Origin: Sanderia malayensis
Taxonomy: Eukaryota > Cnidaria > Scyphozoa > Semaeostomeae > Pelagiidae
Direction: 5' to 3'
Assembly (NCBI GenBank): GCA_013076295.1
Contig: RQOL01000658.1
Location: 2,418,001-2,482,000 of the forward strand
DNA: 64,000 nt
The translations under genes and the position numbers were made by a program. Numbering within the stretch: position 1 is the stretch's first letter; every line of letters begins with the position of its first letter. Of the stretch, positions 23,941 through 35,373 are shown piece after piece. Under the pieces are notes generated by a model. The model searched no databases, was not told the origin of the DNA, and saw only the letters and a list, made by a program, of their open reading frames with translations.

Positions 23941-24344
23941 GTTTATATCCATTTTAAATTTTCTCACAGCTTCGGCATTTTCCCGCCATTAAATTAAAAA
24001 TTGACGCCACGCCACTTCTTATAGTCCAGATTGGTCCGTAAAATATCGAGTTAAACCTTATCTTACATGGCCTAAGTTGGGGTTGAACGTGATTGGTCAG
24101 AAAGAACAATAGCCATTGTTTAAAAGCCAAATGCTGCAATCTGATTGAGCCGACAAAAATTTGTCGGGAGAGGAGATTTTTGGACAGTTTTTGACCTGAA
24201 AGTCCATAAGTCCCTCAAACGAGCGAGTAAAAACGAGCGAGGCACAGGGACGCAATGTAGTGAGTCTAGGGTGAGATGGCGTCTGGAGGGTGAGCCTCGT
24301 TAGCACTCTAGATTATCTTGTATCCTATCTCTATGGGTCATTGC

Positions 24345-25245
24345 CATAGAGATAGGATATAATATACACTAGAGTGCGAACCAGGCCCCGGGCGGCGACG
24401 CAGTTTGGACGCCATCTTGTTGGAGGCTCATTTCAGAATTTCACGGTCTGAACCCTTATACTTTGAACAAAAATTACGTGGATATCACGATTGCTTAACC
24501 TCAAATAAAGATTGGAACCTTCATAATACCATAGTCGGTTCAACATATTGAAGTTTTGTTGTTGGATCGAATGTATTACTACTATTTTTAGAAAGACGGT
24601 TTCCATTTTACCGACTGCCCCCAAATAGGGTAAATTAAATATCAATCGATTGGAAATGACCTCCTGAGTATGAATCTGCAATGATATTCACAAAAGACCT
24701 CTGCATTTAAAAGATTTTAGCAATATTTTTACTTGCGCCACCTTTAGTTGCTGTCGATCGGTGACTTGTAGGTGTTAGGCCCCGATAAAAAGAGGCATAA
24801 CTTTTGAATGCGGGCGAGTTCCATAAATTTTATTGCAGATTCGTACTCAGGAGATCATTGCGTATCGATTGATATCTAATTTACCTAGTTTGGGCGTCGT
24901 CCGTAAAATACAAATTCGCCCGTACTTCGTATCGCAAAATGCCAAGGCCACTGTTTTCATATAGCACTCCACAGCAAAATATGGTCTTCTGGAAATGGTA
25001 GTAATACATTCGATCCACCAATAAAGCTTTACTATGTTGAACCGACCATGATTTTAGGAACATTTGAGTATTTATTTGATCTTCAGCAATAATAATATCC
25101 ACGTATTTTACATTTGAATTATAAGGCTTCAGACCGTAAATTTCGTCCGCGAGCCTCCAACAAGATGGCCGCCAATGCTTCAACTTTTGTATCGATGCGT
25201 CAATTGGAGTGCGCACTCTAGTGTATCTTATATCCTATCTCTATG
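24345..25245. mobile_element. Right-hand 901-bp palindromic transposon
   Basis: Ends in CATAGAGATAGGATATAA-type terminal inverted repeats with perfect 8-bp target duplications GTCATTGC (24,337-24,344 and 25,246-25,253). It is nearly the reverse complement of 23,041-23,940, including the segment with GACGCATCGATACAAAAG. It shares its left target copy with the outer element, so it sits directly against it. Confidence 0.85.
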
Positions 25246-25598
25246 GTCATTGCTTAGTAGTTTCAAATCGAGGCTGGGGTGAATGTGAGGATGAAAAAAG
25301 TACTATACCAAATGTTCCAAGTGACACTGAGACCAAGAAAGCAGAGGCAAAAAATAACTATTCCCTTTTGAAAACTTTTTGAAAATGTAACTACAAAAAT
25401 CTACAAAGTCATACATTGTTGCTTTTAGTCAAAATAATCTACAAAATTCAAGTCAAAGAGTCCATGCATTTATCTATTTTCAATATAATATGCAATGAAG
25501 TTTTCTAAATAGGATAATTACCAGCACAGCATCTCTAGCAAAGAATATTTATAAATATAGAATGTTTCAAAATCTACATATGAGAAAAATGATGCCTA
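25246..25598. other. Non-coding stretch after the transposon cluster
   Basis: About 350 bp of AT-rich sequence with no gene, probably the 3' untranslated and downstream region of the membrane-protein gene. Confidence 0.4.
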
Positions 25599-27431
25599 TT
25601 ACTTTTCTACATTTTTGTTAATGTCAATATCTTGTCCATTATTATGTGAGACGTTGTCAAGTTCATTATGTGAGTCAATATTTTCATGAACAACAATAAA
25701 GTCCCCATCCAAATCTTTAAGTTCTTCATTTTCACTGCCTTCTTCCTCAAGAGCATCAAGCAACCAATCCCTGCGTTTATTTCATGGGTGGCAACCTGGG
25801 TATATGTTCCTCTCTTCGTCTGTTTGCATTCTTCTTGCAAGAGAAACAGTTGATCAAGATGTGAATGACAGTGTATGCAGCAGTGAATATTGCCAAGCCG
25901 ATAAAAGTTCTCTTTGGCCGAACATAGTAAGGCAAGGAAACAAGAACATGCCAACACCAAACCCACACCAAGGTAAGCACTTTGAAATACAAAACACAAC
26001 GTTTTCTCCATCTCTTTACTTCCATTTGCTTGCGAACAACTAACCAGGGAGGCTTTTATGCACGAGCTTGCCAATCCACAAAGCAGTTGTGATGGAATTA
26101 AATACAAAGGATTGTTTTTTGAGATAGAATGAAAAATTGAATGCTCATGAAGAAGACACCGCAGCAAAGCAATCCTGAATGGCCAATCCATTTCGTAGAC
26201 ATGCCAGAGAAATGTAGAACCATGTCGGTCATTATGGCTATTGTTACAAGCATCCCAATCAACATCTCTTGCACCATTGCTCGCAGCAAACAAAAGATAC
26301 GCATTGATAGCACCTCCGCATTCCTGCAACCCATAAACCAAAGATGTATCCAACACTGCTCCAACTTGACAGAGCGTAACACCAACCAATGCACATTGTT
26401 TTCAAGAAAGAATTCTTGCAAGGTGCCTCACGTGGAAGTACCAACGCTGCCATCACAGTAACACACCCCAGTGGCCAGGAAACCGTAAAAATGAAAAAAA
26501 AAATAGTGGACATGACTGAACAAACATTGGTATCTGTATCAATAAATGATATTGTTATGCTGACACCATCATACCAATCTTACTGAACACTCTGTTCAGA
26601 CAAATGTTTGTGAATAATGATTGATTTCTGTTGTGTTATGCAAGCTTGTGCAATGTGAAGCGTTGGACTGAGAAAAAACTCACTGACAATCGTCAAACAA
26701 GAACGTAGAGAAATAGATTCTTCAAGACAATCCTTTCTGCAGTTTATGGTAAAATACTTTTCCTGAATGCTTCAGATATGATCCCATGTATTCAGACTGT
26801 TCCATTGTAAAGGTCGTCAGAGTTGAATTTGATGAACTTTGTTGAGTTGTGTTGGTAAATATTTGGTGATCAGCATACTTCATTGATGGGAAAACAATCT
26901 CAGATAGTAATGGCGATGATGATGATGATGATAAGCATGAGGAAGATGGTACAAGGATACCAGCATCGTTTGAATGCACTGTTGATAAAGAAAATGTGCT
27001 TGCTATTGCTCCTGCTATGCATAGGAACAACATCAAGCCACGAATTTTGTGCTCGTTGCCACAGAAGCCATCATTGGTCCACACACAGAATGATATGAGC
27101 GGTCTCACGCCGTACAATAACCCGTTTTCAAGAGATGTAAATCCAAAAGGCCGTAAAATATGGCAAGAATGCATCAAACTGCCCAGGGCGCTGAACAGAA
27201 AAAGTTGAACGCATAAGCTCGAGCAGAAGTCAACGAAAATCCAGTCTTGATATTTCTTTGCTGGATTTTTTTTCCTCTTGAAACGTTGTGTCGTTCTATC
27301 AAATGCTTCATGATTTTAGGCTGTCTTTTCTTGGCAGTTGAGTTAACAGAGTCGTCATCTTTGCCATCTTCTTCTGCTGTTGTGATGCTCTTTTCTGTCG
27401 CAACCACCTTCGGGTTAGTTTTTGACGACAT
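25599..27431 (-). pseudogene. Unidentified multi-pass membrane protein gene, frame broken
   Basis: Starts MSSKTNPKVV with a charged head. The frame must shift at an 8-A run near 27,271-27,278 to continue into a membrane-protein-like stretch (VQLFLFSALGSLMHSC, VRPLISFCVWTNDG, RGLMLFLCIAGAIAS). Further hydrophobic stretches lie in different frames downstream (GMLVTIAIMTDMVLHFSG; RTFIGLAIFTAAYTVIHILI), then an acidic tail (LLDALEEEGSENEELKDLDG) ends at a TAA at 25,599-25,601. I do not recognise the family. Several single-base shifts and perhaps one intron are needed to read through. Similar shifts affect neighbouring ENGASE, so sequencing error is as likely as true decay. Confidence 0.45.
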
Positions 27432-28141
27432 TGTTTTCTAGCCCAAGGGATTTTGTGAACCCTTATCAACTTTAATAAGAAACTAGTCTGTTTCCAACGA
27501 GATTTTTGCAGTTTCTCTTTTTAATTGTTTTGATTGACACGTGCTGCGCTGAATGAAAAAAGACGACTTTGTTACACATTTTCATTTCGTTATCTCTTCT
27601 CCTTCAACGTTGTTTGTTTCCTTCCCTCAAAGAAATTTACTGGCGTATTATACTACTGCGCAGGAGTGCATTTACATGACGAGTCTATGTAGGCATGCGC
27701 AAAAAAATGCAATAAGTTCAATAATTCCACAGTTTCTTCAAATTATTTCTAATCACTACCTTCTTTAATAACCATATCTACAATAAAACACTAATTATTT
27801 CCTGAATTTCATCTGGGTGCGAAATTAATATGCAATTATTTCTCATTACAAAAGTGATGCAAGTTCATTTAGCATAGCGGAGTAGTTCGCGGGCTTGCTG
27901 TATGGCTGGTAATTCAATGGTCCTCTCTCCCGTTGGCAATTCAAACTGCAACCTTCGGAGCCGCGTTGTTGGAGTTGAGCCTCCGAGGGAGAGTTGTCGA
28001 AATAGCTTTTCCGATAATGAATCCACCATTATAGGGGTCTCATCTCGCTTTGAAAAGGTTGTTGTGAACAACTATCACCGGCTATCTGCTTTTTAGGCCT
28101 GAGCAAAAAACATCAAAATTCAGCGGGCAAATAGTTTCGAA
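27432..28141. other. Intergenic stretch with one short unassigned minus-strand frame
   Basis: A 68-codon minus-strand frame (27,865-28,071) containing KLFRQLSLGG and RRLQFELPTGERTIELP looks protein-like but has no recognised family and no clear splice context. The rest looks non-coding. Confidence 0.3.
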
Positions 28142-28169
28142 GGAGGTGATTCGAATTCGAACCACCTCC
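28142..28169. repeat. 28-bp near-perfect palindrome
   Basis: GGAGGTGATTCGAA followed by TTCGAACCACCTCC, 14-bp arms with one mismatch and no spacer. It directly precedes the A/T-rich repeat. Confidence 0.8.
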
Positions 28170-28179
28170 GCTCATTTAA

Positions 28180-29190
28180 ATCAATAATAAATAAATAAAT
28201 AAATAATTCCAATTTAAATTTTATTTTTATTCCAATCCAAGTCAAATGAGGCTTCGTCAAATATTCTCACAAGTAATAATAATAAAAAATAAAAAGTAAA
28301 AAAATAAAAAATAAAAAATAAAAAAGTAAAAAAATAAAAAAATAAAAAACTAAAAAAGTAAAAAAATAAAAAAATAAAAAAATAAAAAAATAAAAATAAT
28401 AAAATAATAAAATAATAAAATAAAAAAATAAAATAATAAAATAATAAAATAAAAATAAATAAAAATTTGTTGCGCTCACACCCTTGTGTATACGCATGGA
28501 TAACTACCCTTAGCACACCCTAGACTCTTAGGTGTTGCACTACCATGAGCTCTTACGAGTACATATTAGATGAAGTCTAACTCTCGAGCATCATGGCGGG
28601 AGCCGCTGAAATCCATTGAGGTTTTTTTTTGCCCAGAGCTGGTCTCTCAACCAGCCCGTCCAACATGCTGTAAGTGCCAATACAACATGTTACGGGGCGG
28701 TAACTGGCTGGGAGTCGAACCCACGACCTTCGCTTGGCACACCGACGACTATCCGCTAGGCTATCCAGTCACACTTATATATAGGTCGTAAGTTCTAGTC
28801 TATAGAAGGTGGAACACGTGACGTTTCAATCTCAAAGGTGGGCAGACATGCGCATTACATGTTCCTGGGCAGTGCGCAGGAGCGCATATATGTAATGGTG
28901 TTCTCAATGGATGACGTACTGGGGTGCTCCCCTTGCCTGCGAGAGATCTCACAAAAATTTTACTATAACACAGAGTCGTGCTTTTTGCTTAAAATGCGAA
29001 ATAATTAGGGCAGGAGTGGAATGAAGGTTGGCGAGGAATCGACAAAAAGAGGGAATCCCAAGGATTTTCATTCGTAAGTTTCATGTTGTTTCATGTAAGT
29101 CAGGCTTTTGTAACACGTCAAATGTGGAGATCCAAAGAAGCTTTTATCAAGTTTTATCCAGTCTTGTTTGAACCTGCTTAATTACTCAAT
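28180..29190. repeat. Dispersed repeat (copy B) with A/T low-complexity head
   Basis: About 28,257-28,465 is an almost pure TAAAAA/TAATAAAA tract. The rest matches copy A (7,500-8,150 and 8,380-8,470). Relative to copy A it has roughly one single-base gap per 30-50 bases, plus a 20-odd-base insertion near 28,635 and a deletion of the part matching about 8,150-8,370. Confidence 0.8.
28701..28771 (-). tRNA. tRNA-like module 3, degenerate
   Basis: 71-nt counterpart of the modules at 7,729 and 9,824. Two single-base losses (one in the variable part of the anticodon arm, one after the D arm) and one substitution in the acceptor stem break the cloverleaf, although box A and box B remain. Clearly a repeat copy. 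Confidence 0.5.
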
Positions 29191-29261
29191 AATTTTGATA
29201 TTTACCTATATCTAATGTTACATATTTATCATCATATCTGATTACATATAGTTATTCACTA

Positions 29262-29445
29262 CTCGCAAGCATTGAAATTTTGAACTTTGAACCAAGTGTC
29301 TAGAGGGCTGAAAATGTTTCAACGTGATCAGAAGGCCCTAAATAGTATGTTTTGATCATTTGTGAGCCGAATTTCAATCAATTTCGATTTTTGATTTCTC
29401 GACTTTAGGCTTTCATGATGGATACATAAAGTTATCACTACTGGT
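29262..29445. repeat. Single dispersed unit of the 180-185-bp satellite
   Basis: Contains CTAGAGGGCTGAAAATGTTT, GATCAGAAGGCCCTAAATAG and TTCGACTTTAGGC-like words in the same order as the array at 56.0-56.9 kb, on the same strand. It ends about 40 bp before the ENGASE start codon, so it lies in the presumed promoter or 5' untranslated region. Confidence 0.85.
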
Positions 29446-29485
29446 CATTTGAAATTGGTAATCTTTCCTTTAACTTATCAATGCG

Positions 29486-32400
29486 ATGTCGAATTCAGAT
29501 GAAGACAGTTCTTTACCACTTTCAAAGCCTTTGAAGACTCTCAAAGATGTTTCTAAATGGGTTTCTGGTATGGATCCTTTTTGTGTGGCAACAGTTTCCC
29601 TGAAACCAACTCAACGTCTTCTTTTAGAAAAGCCAAAGACCCTAGTTTGCCATGACATGCAAGGAGGATACAGAGAAGATAGGTAACTAAAACAACACTT
29701 GATTTTCTTTTGTTATATGTATATAATCCTTTTTTTCTCAGGGCTTTGTTCACACTGTTGTGTTGTAGGTACCCGTATTGAAATTACCAGCTTATGTGTT
29801 TGGCAGACTCCAGTCCCTTCCCTGGCCCCTGTTTTCTACCTCCCACCCCCTACTTGTTGTTATATAATCTCTCAACACCTCTAATGATGTATTTAAATGT
29901 TTTCCAGGTTTATCCAAGGCTATCCTTCATGTTCCTGTTATAGAATATCTGATTGGATTTCATTGACACGTTTGTATATTTTAGTCACAACATTGTGACT
30001 ATCCACCACCTTGTTGGACAAATGCTGGCCACAAGCATGGTGTGAAAGTGCTGGAACATTCATAACAGAATGGAATGATGGGGCCGATCATTGTGCTCAA
30101 ATCTCAAAGACGAAGCATCATACCAGCTCTTTGCGAGCCAGTTGGTTACTATTGCTTGCTACTATAATTTTGATGGATGGCTAGTGAACATTGAAAACAT
30201 CATAGCTGTTAGTACTGACGTTTAAAACTTTTTCTTCTATTTGCTTTGGCTATGATCTAATAGTAGTTTTTTATTATTTTTATTTTTTTTGCAGGAATCT
30301 CAAGTTGATAATCTTATTGGGTTTTTGGGTTTTCTTACAAAGTCAATGCATGAGAGTAAAGCTTGTAGTCAGGTCATCTGGTATGACAGTGTTACAAATA
30401 AAGGAGTGTTGAACTGGCAAAATGAACTTAATTCCAATAACAGGTAAAATATTATTTCTTTTGGGATTTGATTTAGTTCAACTATAGCTTCTACTTGGAA
30501 CACTTTTAACCTCCACAACTTCATTAGATCCACATTGTTTTATAAACAGTAACCTTGATACTCAATTTTAACTCTGTTTTACAGTTGTTACTTTGACATA
30601 TGTGATGGAATATTTTGAACTATACTTGGACAGATGAACAGTTATCTAACTCAGCTGTGTGTGCTGAAAATAATCGTAGATTTGATGTTTATGTTGGAGT
30701 GGATTGCTTTGGGAGAGGATGTTTTGGTGGAGGTGGTTGGAATACTTATTTGGTATGGATCTCTTTATTCAAATCATGCTGTTAGTTTATTAGAATCACC
30801 ATTGGGTATTAGACTAAGCAAGGCCCCCTTTAGGTTTATTTTAGCATTTTTCCCATTTAGCGGAAGCAAGATTAATCCAGATTAAGATTAGGCAAGATTA
30901 ATTAATCCTTGAGCCCACAACTCATGATCATAGAGTTTGGATTCAAGCCACAGTTAGACTTGTCCCAGAAAGTGTGAGTGTTTGCGAACTCTTTGTAATT
31001 CCAAGCAGTTAAAGGGAAGCACAAGATGTGGTCACATTGAGAGGAGAGACCAGGGTTACTCTGCTTAGATTAGACTTGGCTTGCTTAGTGGCCCCGTGGC
31101 ACTTAACGCATACATCAATGCCTTACGAGGATAGTGTATTCGCCAATCAATCAATCATTTAATTAAGCATGATTAATTCAGTAGCAATGTCTATTTACAA
31201 AGGAGTGTATTTTTTGTGTTACAGGCATTGCAAGCTATTCGCCGACACAATTTATCAGCAGCAATATTTGCACCAGGCTGGGTGTATGAAACACGGGCAA
31301 AGAGTGAATTTACAGAATGCCAGAACAAGTATGCCTTCTTCAATATGAACCAAAGCTACTTTGGTTATAGCTGTAGTTAAACAAGTGTCTTAACGAGAGA
31401 GATTGGTGTTCTAACTTCCTTACAGATTCTGGGGGCTGCTTAAGTCATATCTCTATCCTCACATAATGACAACACTTCCAATTGTAACATCATTCTGTCA
31501 AGGATATGGCAAGGAATTATTCTCAAATGGTCATGTAAGTTTGTTGTTTCATCTTGCGATGCGATTATATAGTTTGATTCAGAATATCCCGAATTAGTAC
31601 TCTTGAATAAGGCATCTAATATTATTTTTTCAGAAGTTGGACAGTCTGCCATGGACAAATTTAAGTTTTCAGCAACTTCAGCCAACAAATTTTGATCAAA
31701 TTGAATACATTGGACCGAGAGGAGGATTAGAAATAAAAAATGTACACTATACCGAGCAGGCATTCCTTGGAGGGGGCTGTCTAAAGATCAATGCTACTGG
31801 TGACACAAAATTTAAAGAGTCACAAGCAATTTTGAGGTAGCGTAGTATTATATTTTTAATTATTATTTTTCTAATTACTTCATTGAGAATCTTTTGTATT
31901 TGTTATGATGAATATTAAATTAGTTTTTATGATTTTGCAGCCTATTTGAATGTAACTGCAGAATGGATGAACCTTCGTTTGTCGCTGTAAATTTCAACAT
32001 GGATAAAAAAGGCATGATTGATTTGTTCTTGCTCATAGAAAGAACAGATGAGATGGAATCACTTCTTCTAGGACCATGTGGTCCTTGTAGTAAGTTCCTT
32101 TGTTGTTTCAGCAACAGTCCTGAGTTGTATTTTTGTATTATTATTATTGTATTAATTGTATTATTATTTTGAATAGGAATATTGTTTCAGTTATCTATTG
32201 TTTTCTAGTAAACAAGCAAGATGTTAAGATCGAGCGACAGGATGAAAGTGGTTCCTCTTCAAACGCTGATGCCCACATGTTGCCAATGTCAGAACAGATT
32301 GATTTTGATGCTTATGGTTGCTTGCAGAAGCATGAAGATATCCACCACAAAGTTTACCAACCTCTCAAGGGTGAGGCTTTGCAAACTGCTCAACGTATTT

Positions 32401-33309
32401 GCACTGGAGGAAATAGCATTGCTGAAGGTTGGCAGTCAAGGTAAGTTTGCAATTTCTAAGCTTTTCTAAACTTAAATTTCTCACCACATTTAGCACGCAC
32501 GTATCGATTACTAATTGCAATAGTTTTTATCTTCGCATGTATTGATATCAATTTGATTTATAGGTATTATATCATTTCTGAAAAGAATTTGCCTACCATA
32601 AGAGGAATCAAAGTTGTACTGGCAATCAACTCGCAAGGTAAGGGCTTTATTAAATTATCATTTTCGACGTTATTTGTTGTCTTCGACTAAAGCTCATGCA
32701 ATTCATGATCATATCTGTTTTCGTTCTAGCACATCTCCCTCATTTTGATTTCTCGCTTCTTATCGGAGAAATAAAGGTATTTAAAATATTTTGATTTCAT
32801 TTATTCTTGCTTTTATTAAATGTAATAATATATACGATTGTATGAGTAATTATTAATCTTGTTTTTGCGGCTACACTTCGACAAGGTTTGCGAACATTTT
32901 TTATTTGATTTATTTCTTTTTTTAGATTACCAGAATGCAAGATTTAATGTTTGAATTTCCAAAATTTGCGCACCTCAAAGCAACTGACACTTTGGTAAAG
33001 AATGGAGCCAAAACGAAATTACTCGATACAACTTTGCAATGGAGCATTATTCCAGGTTCTAGCTCATCGAACCGAACACCAGCATCGTATAGCGTGTTTT
33101 ACAGCCACGCGGATACCTCTGAGAAGGTAATTAACTCTAACAACTTTGGAATATTTCTTGGTAGGTCTTGTGTTAATCTATACAGGGTTGCCAACTTGAA
33201 ATTGCCAGCCATGCTTGAAAAGATTGAATTTATTATTCAACCTGTAACTGATTGTAATATAGCTTCATACAGGGATGATTGTGCTAGCATCGTAGTAAAC
33301 CTAAAATAG
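29486..33309 (+). CDS. ENGASE: Cytosolic endo-beta-N-acetylglucosaminidase (ENGASE, GH85)
   Basis: Twelve exons: 29486-29682, 29908-30207, 30295-30443, 30585-30752, 31225-31328, 31426-31534, 31634-31836, 31941-32089, 32209-32440, 32564-32637, 32730-32776 and 32926-33309. ENGASE cleaves the chitobiose core of free N-glycans in the cytosol. Family marks: LVCHDMQGGYREDR, the catalytic strand FDGWLVNIEN (the N and E of NIEN are the GH85 catalytic pair), IWYDSVTNKG, FAPGWVYE and LPIVTSFCQGYG, then a beta-rich C-terminal part. No signal peptide, as expected. Exon 2 needs three single-base insertions (near 29,960, 30,005 and 30,055) and exon 4 one (near 30,616) to stay in frame; from exon 5 on all is clean. 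This looks like sequence error more than a dead gene. Confidence 0.85.
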
Positions 33310-35373
33310 ATTTAATACACGCATGCGTGTATTGTCTTTTCCCTCGTCTAATTTGCCGTTATCTACCGTAGTAGTTTTGAAGAGGTGAGAAAGTTGTTTG
33401 GTGACCTTTGCCTGTGCTAAATGCCACTTGGGAATTTCAGTATTTTTTCGTTTGGAGATTGCTGGTCTCGAAGGTCGAGATATCAGTATCTCCATTGGCA
33501 AAATGAGCAAAGAGGGTGAGCTTTATGGGCTGCTCGGCACGTGGCATAGGTTGCTCCGGGGAAGATAGGGTTTCGCCGTCTTTTGGCGAAATTTTATTGG
33601 AACCGTTGAATTCCAAAAATATTTAATCAAGTTTTCTTAATTGTAGCATTTTTATTTTGAATCTAATTGTCGAAGAACAATGGTTAAAATCAGAAAGAAG
33701 CTTCTTGGAGAGGTCTAAGCCGTTGGTAACTTTGCCCAACAGTGAGATCTTCTCGTTCAGAAGTCCTTCAATGATTGTTGTTATAAGTCTGAATGAAATC
33801 TTATGCAACTGAGTTCGCCCTTTATATGATATTTCTGATGTAGAGCATGTGGGAGTTTTGAAGATACGCATGCGTTGAGTCTTTTTCCAGGGTCATAATA
33901 CTGTGCCTTGTCCAGCGGTCATTCTTTTATCTTTGAGCTCAAACCGCGTGCTACACGAAGATATTTGTATTCTTGGCTTATTTCAATGCCTTTGCCAAGT
34001 AAATTTACTAGTAAAATCGCGAGTAGGCTTGGTGCGAACAAAGTTGTCAGCGGTGCCAAATTTGCGCAGGTGCGCAAATTGCAGTATAGTATTTTGTGCA
34101 CGCGTTCAGATTTTCTTTTCGACCTTCAGTCATCGAGTGAACAGCATGACCGAAGCATCAGCATGAAAAGAAGTAAGGAAACAAGCACGAAGAAAAATAA
34201 ACATCGAAGCTAGTTCTTCTCAACAAAATATAAGACAAAATGGCTGAATACATCGCGTATTTCAGGTCTTTCAATCTTCAGATGCACAAGATGTAGACGT
34301 GTTCTTCAGCTGTGGAAAAAGAAACAAGTAATAGCTATAATACACTGGTGGAAAAAGCATGGCTGGAGAGATTACCAAACCTTGCATTAATAATATCAGG
34401 TACTTATGCCTTCATGTTGTTTCACCTGGTTAGCATTTTTCTTTGGCATTCACATTGATTATCGGCTTTTTATCGTCTTTTAATTTGAGCATTCTTTTGT
34501 AGCTTCTCTGGAAAGAAGTTTGCAAAAGAAAAATGGCTGATGAAGCATCATGAAGTGATAAGTAATTCTGTATTTTTTATTAAATTTATTAATATTAGCT
34601 ATCGTTGAGGGTATTTTCTTCGAATTTTTGTTTTATGTAGACTCTCTTTAACTTTATATAAATTACCTGCTTGATTCTAGGTATTATTTGACAATGACAT
34701 GTTATGACAATGACTAACGCATCTTTGAGTGACAATGTAAATATCATTTTTCAGCTTTATCTTTTCTATTGATGTAATCATCATTCAGCAAATTTTCTTC
34801 GTATTTTATACTTGTGTTCATTTGCTTTTGCGTCATTTTTATTTCTAGGTATTATTTTTCAAGAAGTTCGTTTGTTACATGAAAATAAGTTGAAGATGAA
34901 GAATTAAAATAGAAAATGCGAATCGAAGAAGGAAGAATAGATCATGAACTATTTATTACATATTTGTATTTTTTGAGTAAAGACGAATTTTGTATTGCAA
35001 TAAAATTTCAAGTTCATATTATTGAATTCTTACTTAAATTCTGCACAACGCAAGTGACGTTCATTTGATACTTCCCCCCACCTTTTCAGACTTATAAATT
35101 TTATTTCATGCAATTTAATTCAAAGAGCTATGCTCTTTTTTTTCCCTCGCGATGTTTACAGCTAGGGGCATGGATATTTATCGGAACGTGTAGCTCTGTC
35201 ATACTTATTAAACCACATCTGGAAGAGTACAATAAAAAGACTTTGATGAACCTGCTTTGACTGAAAAATGAAATAGAAATGTATTGATCATAATAATAAT
35301 AAGCTAGATATAAATGAAATTTATGAATATGCATTTAGCTATTAGTTTTCAGTATTGCATGGTAACCAGTTTA
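33310..35373. other. Intergenic region with no clear gene; small basic peptide frame
   Basis: Mostly AT-rich. A plus-strand frame open from 34,214 to a TAA at 34,388-34,390, with a good acceptor (CGTATTTCAG) before 34,266, encodes a Trp/Lys-rich stretch (LQLWKKKQVIAIIHWWKKHG). No ATG opens it, so it could only be a terminal exon. A possible AATAAA lies at about 34,999. Also a small hairpin (TTCGCC...GGCGAA) near 33,571 and CAAATTTGCGC/GCGCAAATTG near 34,058. Confidence 0.3.

Larger units (their letters stand above)
21496..24335. mobile_element. Outer foldback transposon (interrupted by a second copy)
   Basis: Both ends carry CATAGAGATAGGATA and an AAGATAATCTAGAG block in inverted orientation. 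Inner sequence also mirrors: blocks at about 21,880-21,990 recur inverted at about 24,170-24,300. It is flanked by GTCATTGC on the left (21,488-21,495) and the same word after one extra G on the right. No transposase frame is visible. The element at 23,041-23,940 is inserted in it. Confidence 0.75.

Noticed and set aside
23070..25216. Two 111-codon frames with the same start, on opposite strands
   Set aside because: They are the same segment of two inverted copies of a palindromic transposon, with no protein-family resemblance.
27865..28071. 68-codon minus frame with RRLQFELPTGERTIELP
   Set aside because: Looks somewhat protein-like but has no recognised family and no splice context, and lies next to repeats. 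Not called as a gene.
28214..28516. Phe/Tyr/Leu-rich 76- and 100-codon minus frames
   Set aside because: Translation of the TAAAAA low-complexity tract.
33565..33590. Histone-type 3' stem-loop
   Set aside because: The TTCGCC/GGCGAA hairpin lacks the histone stem-loop consensus and no histone gene is near.
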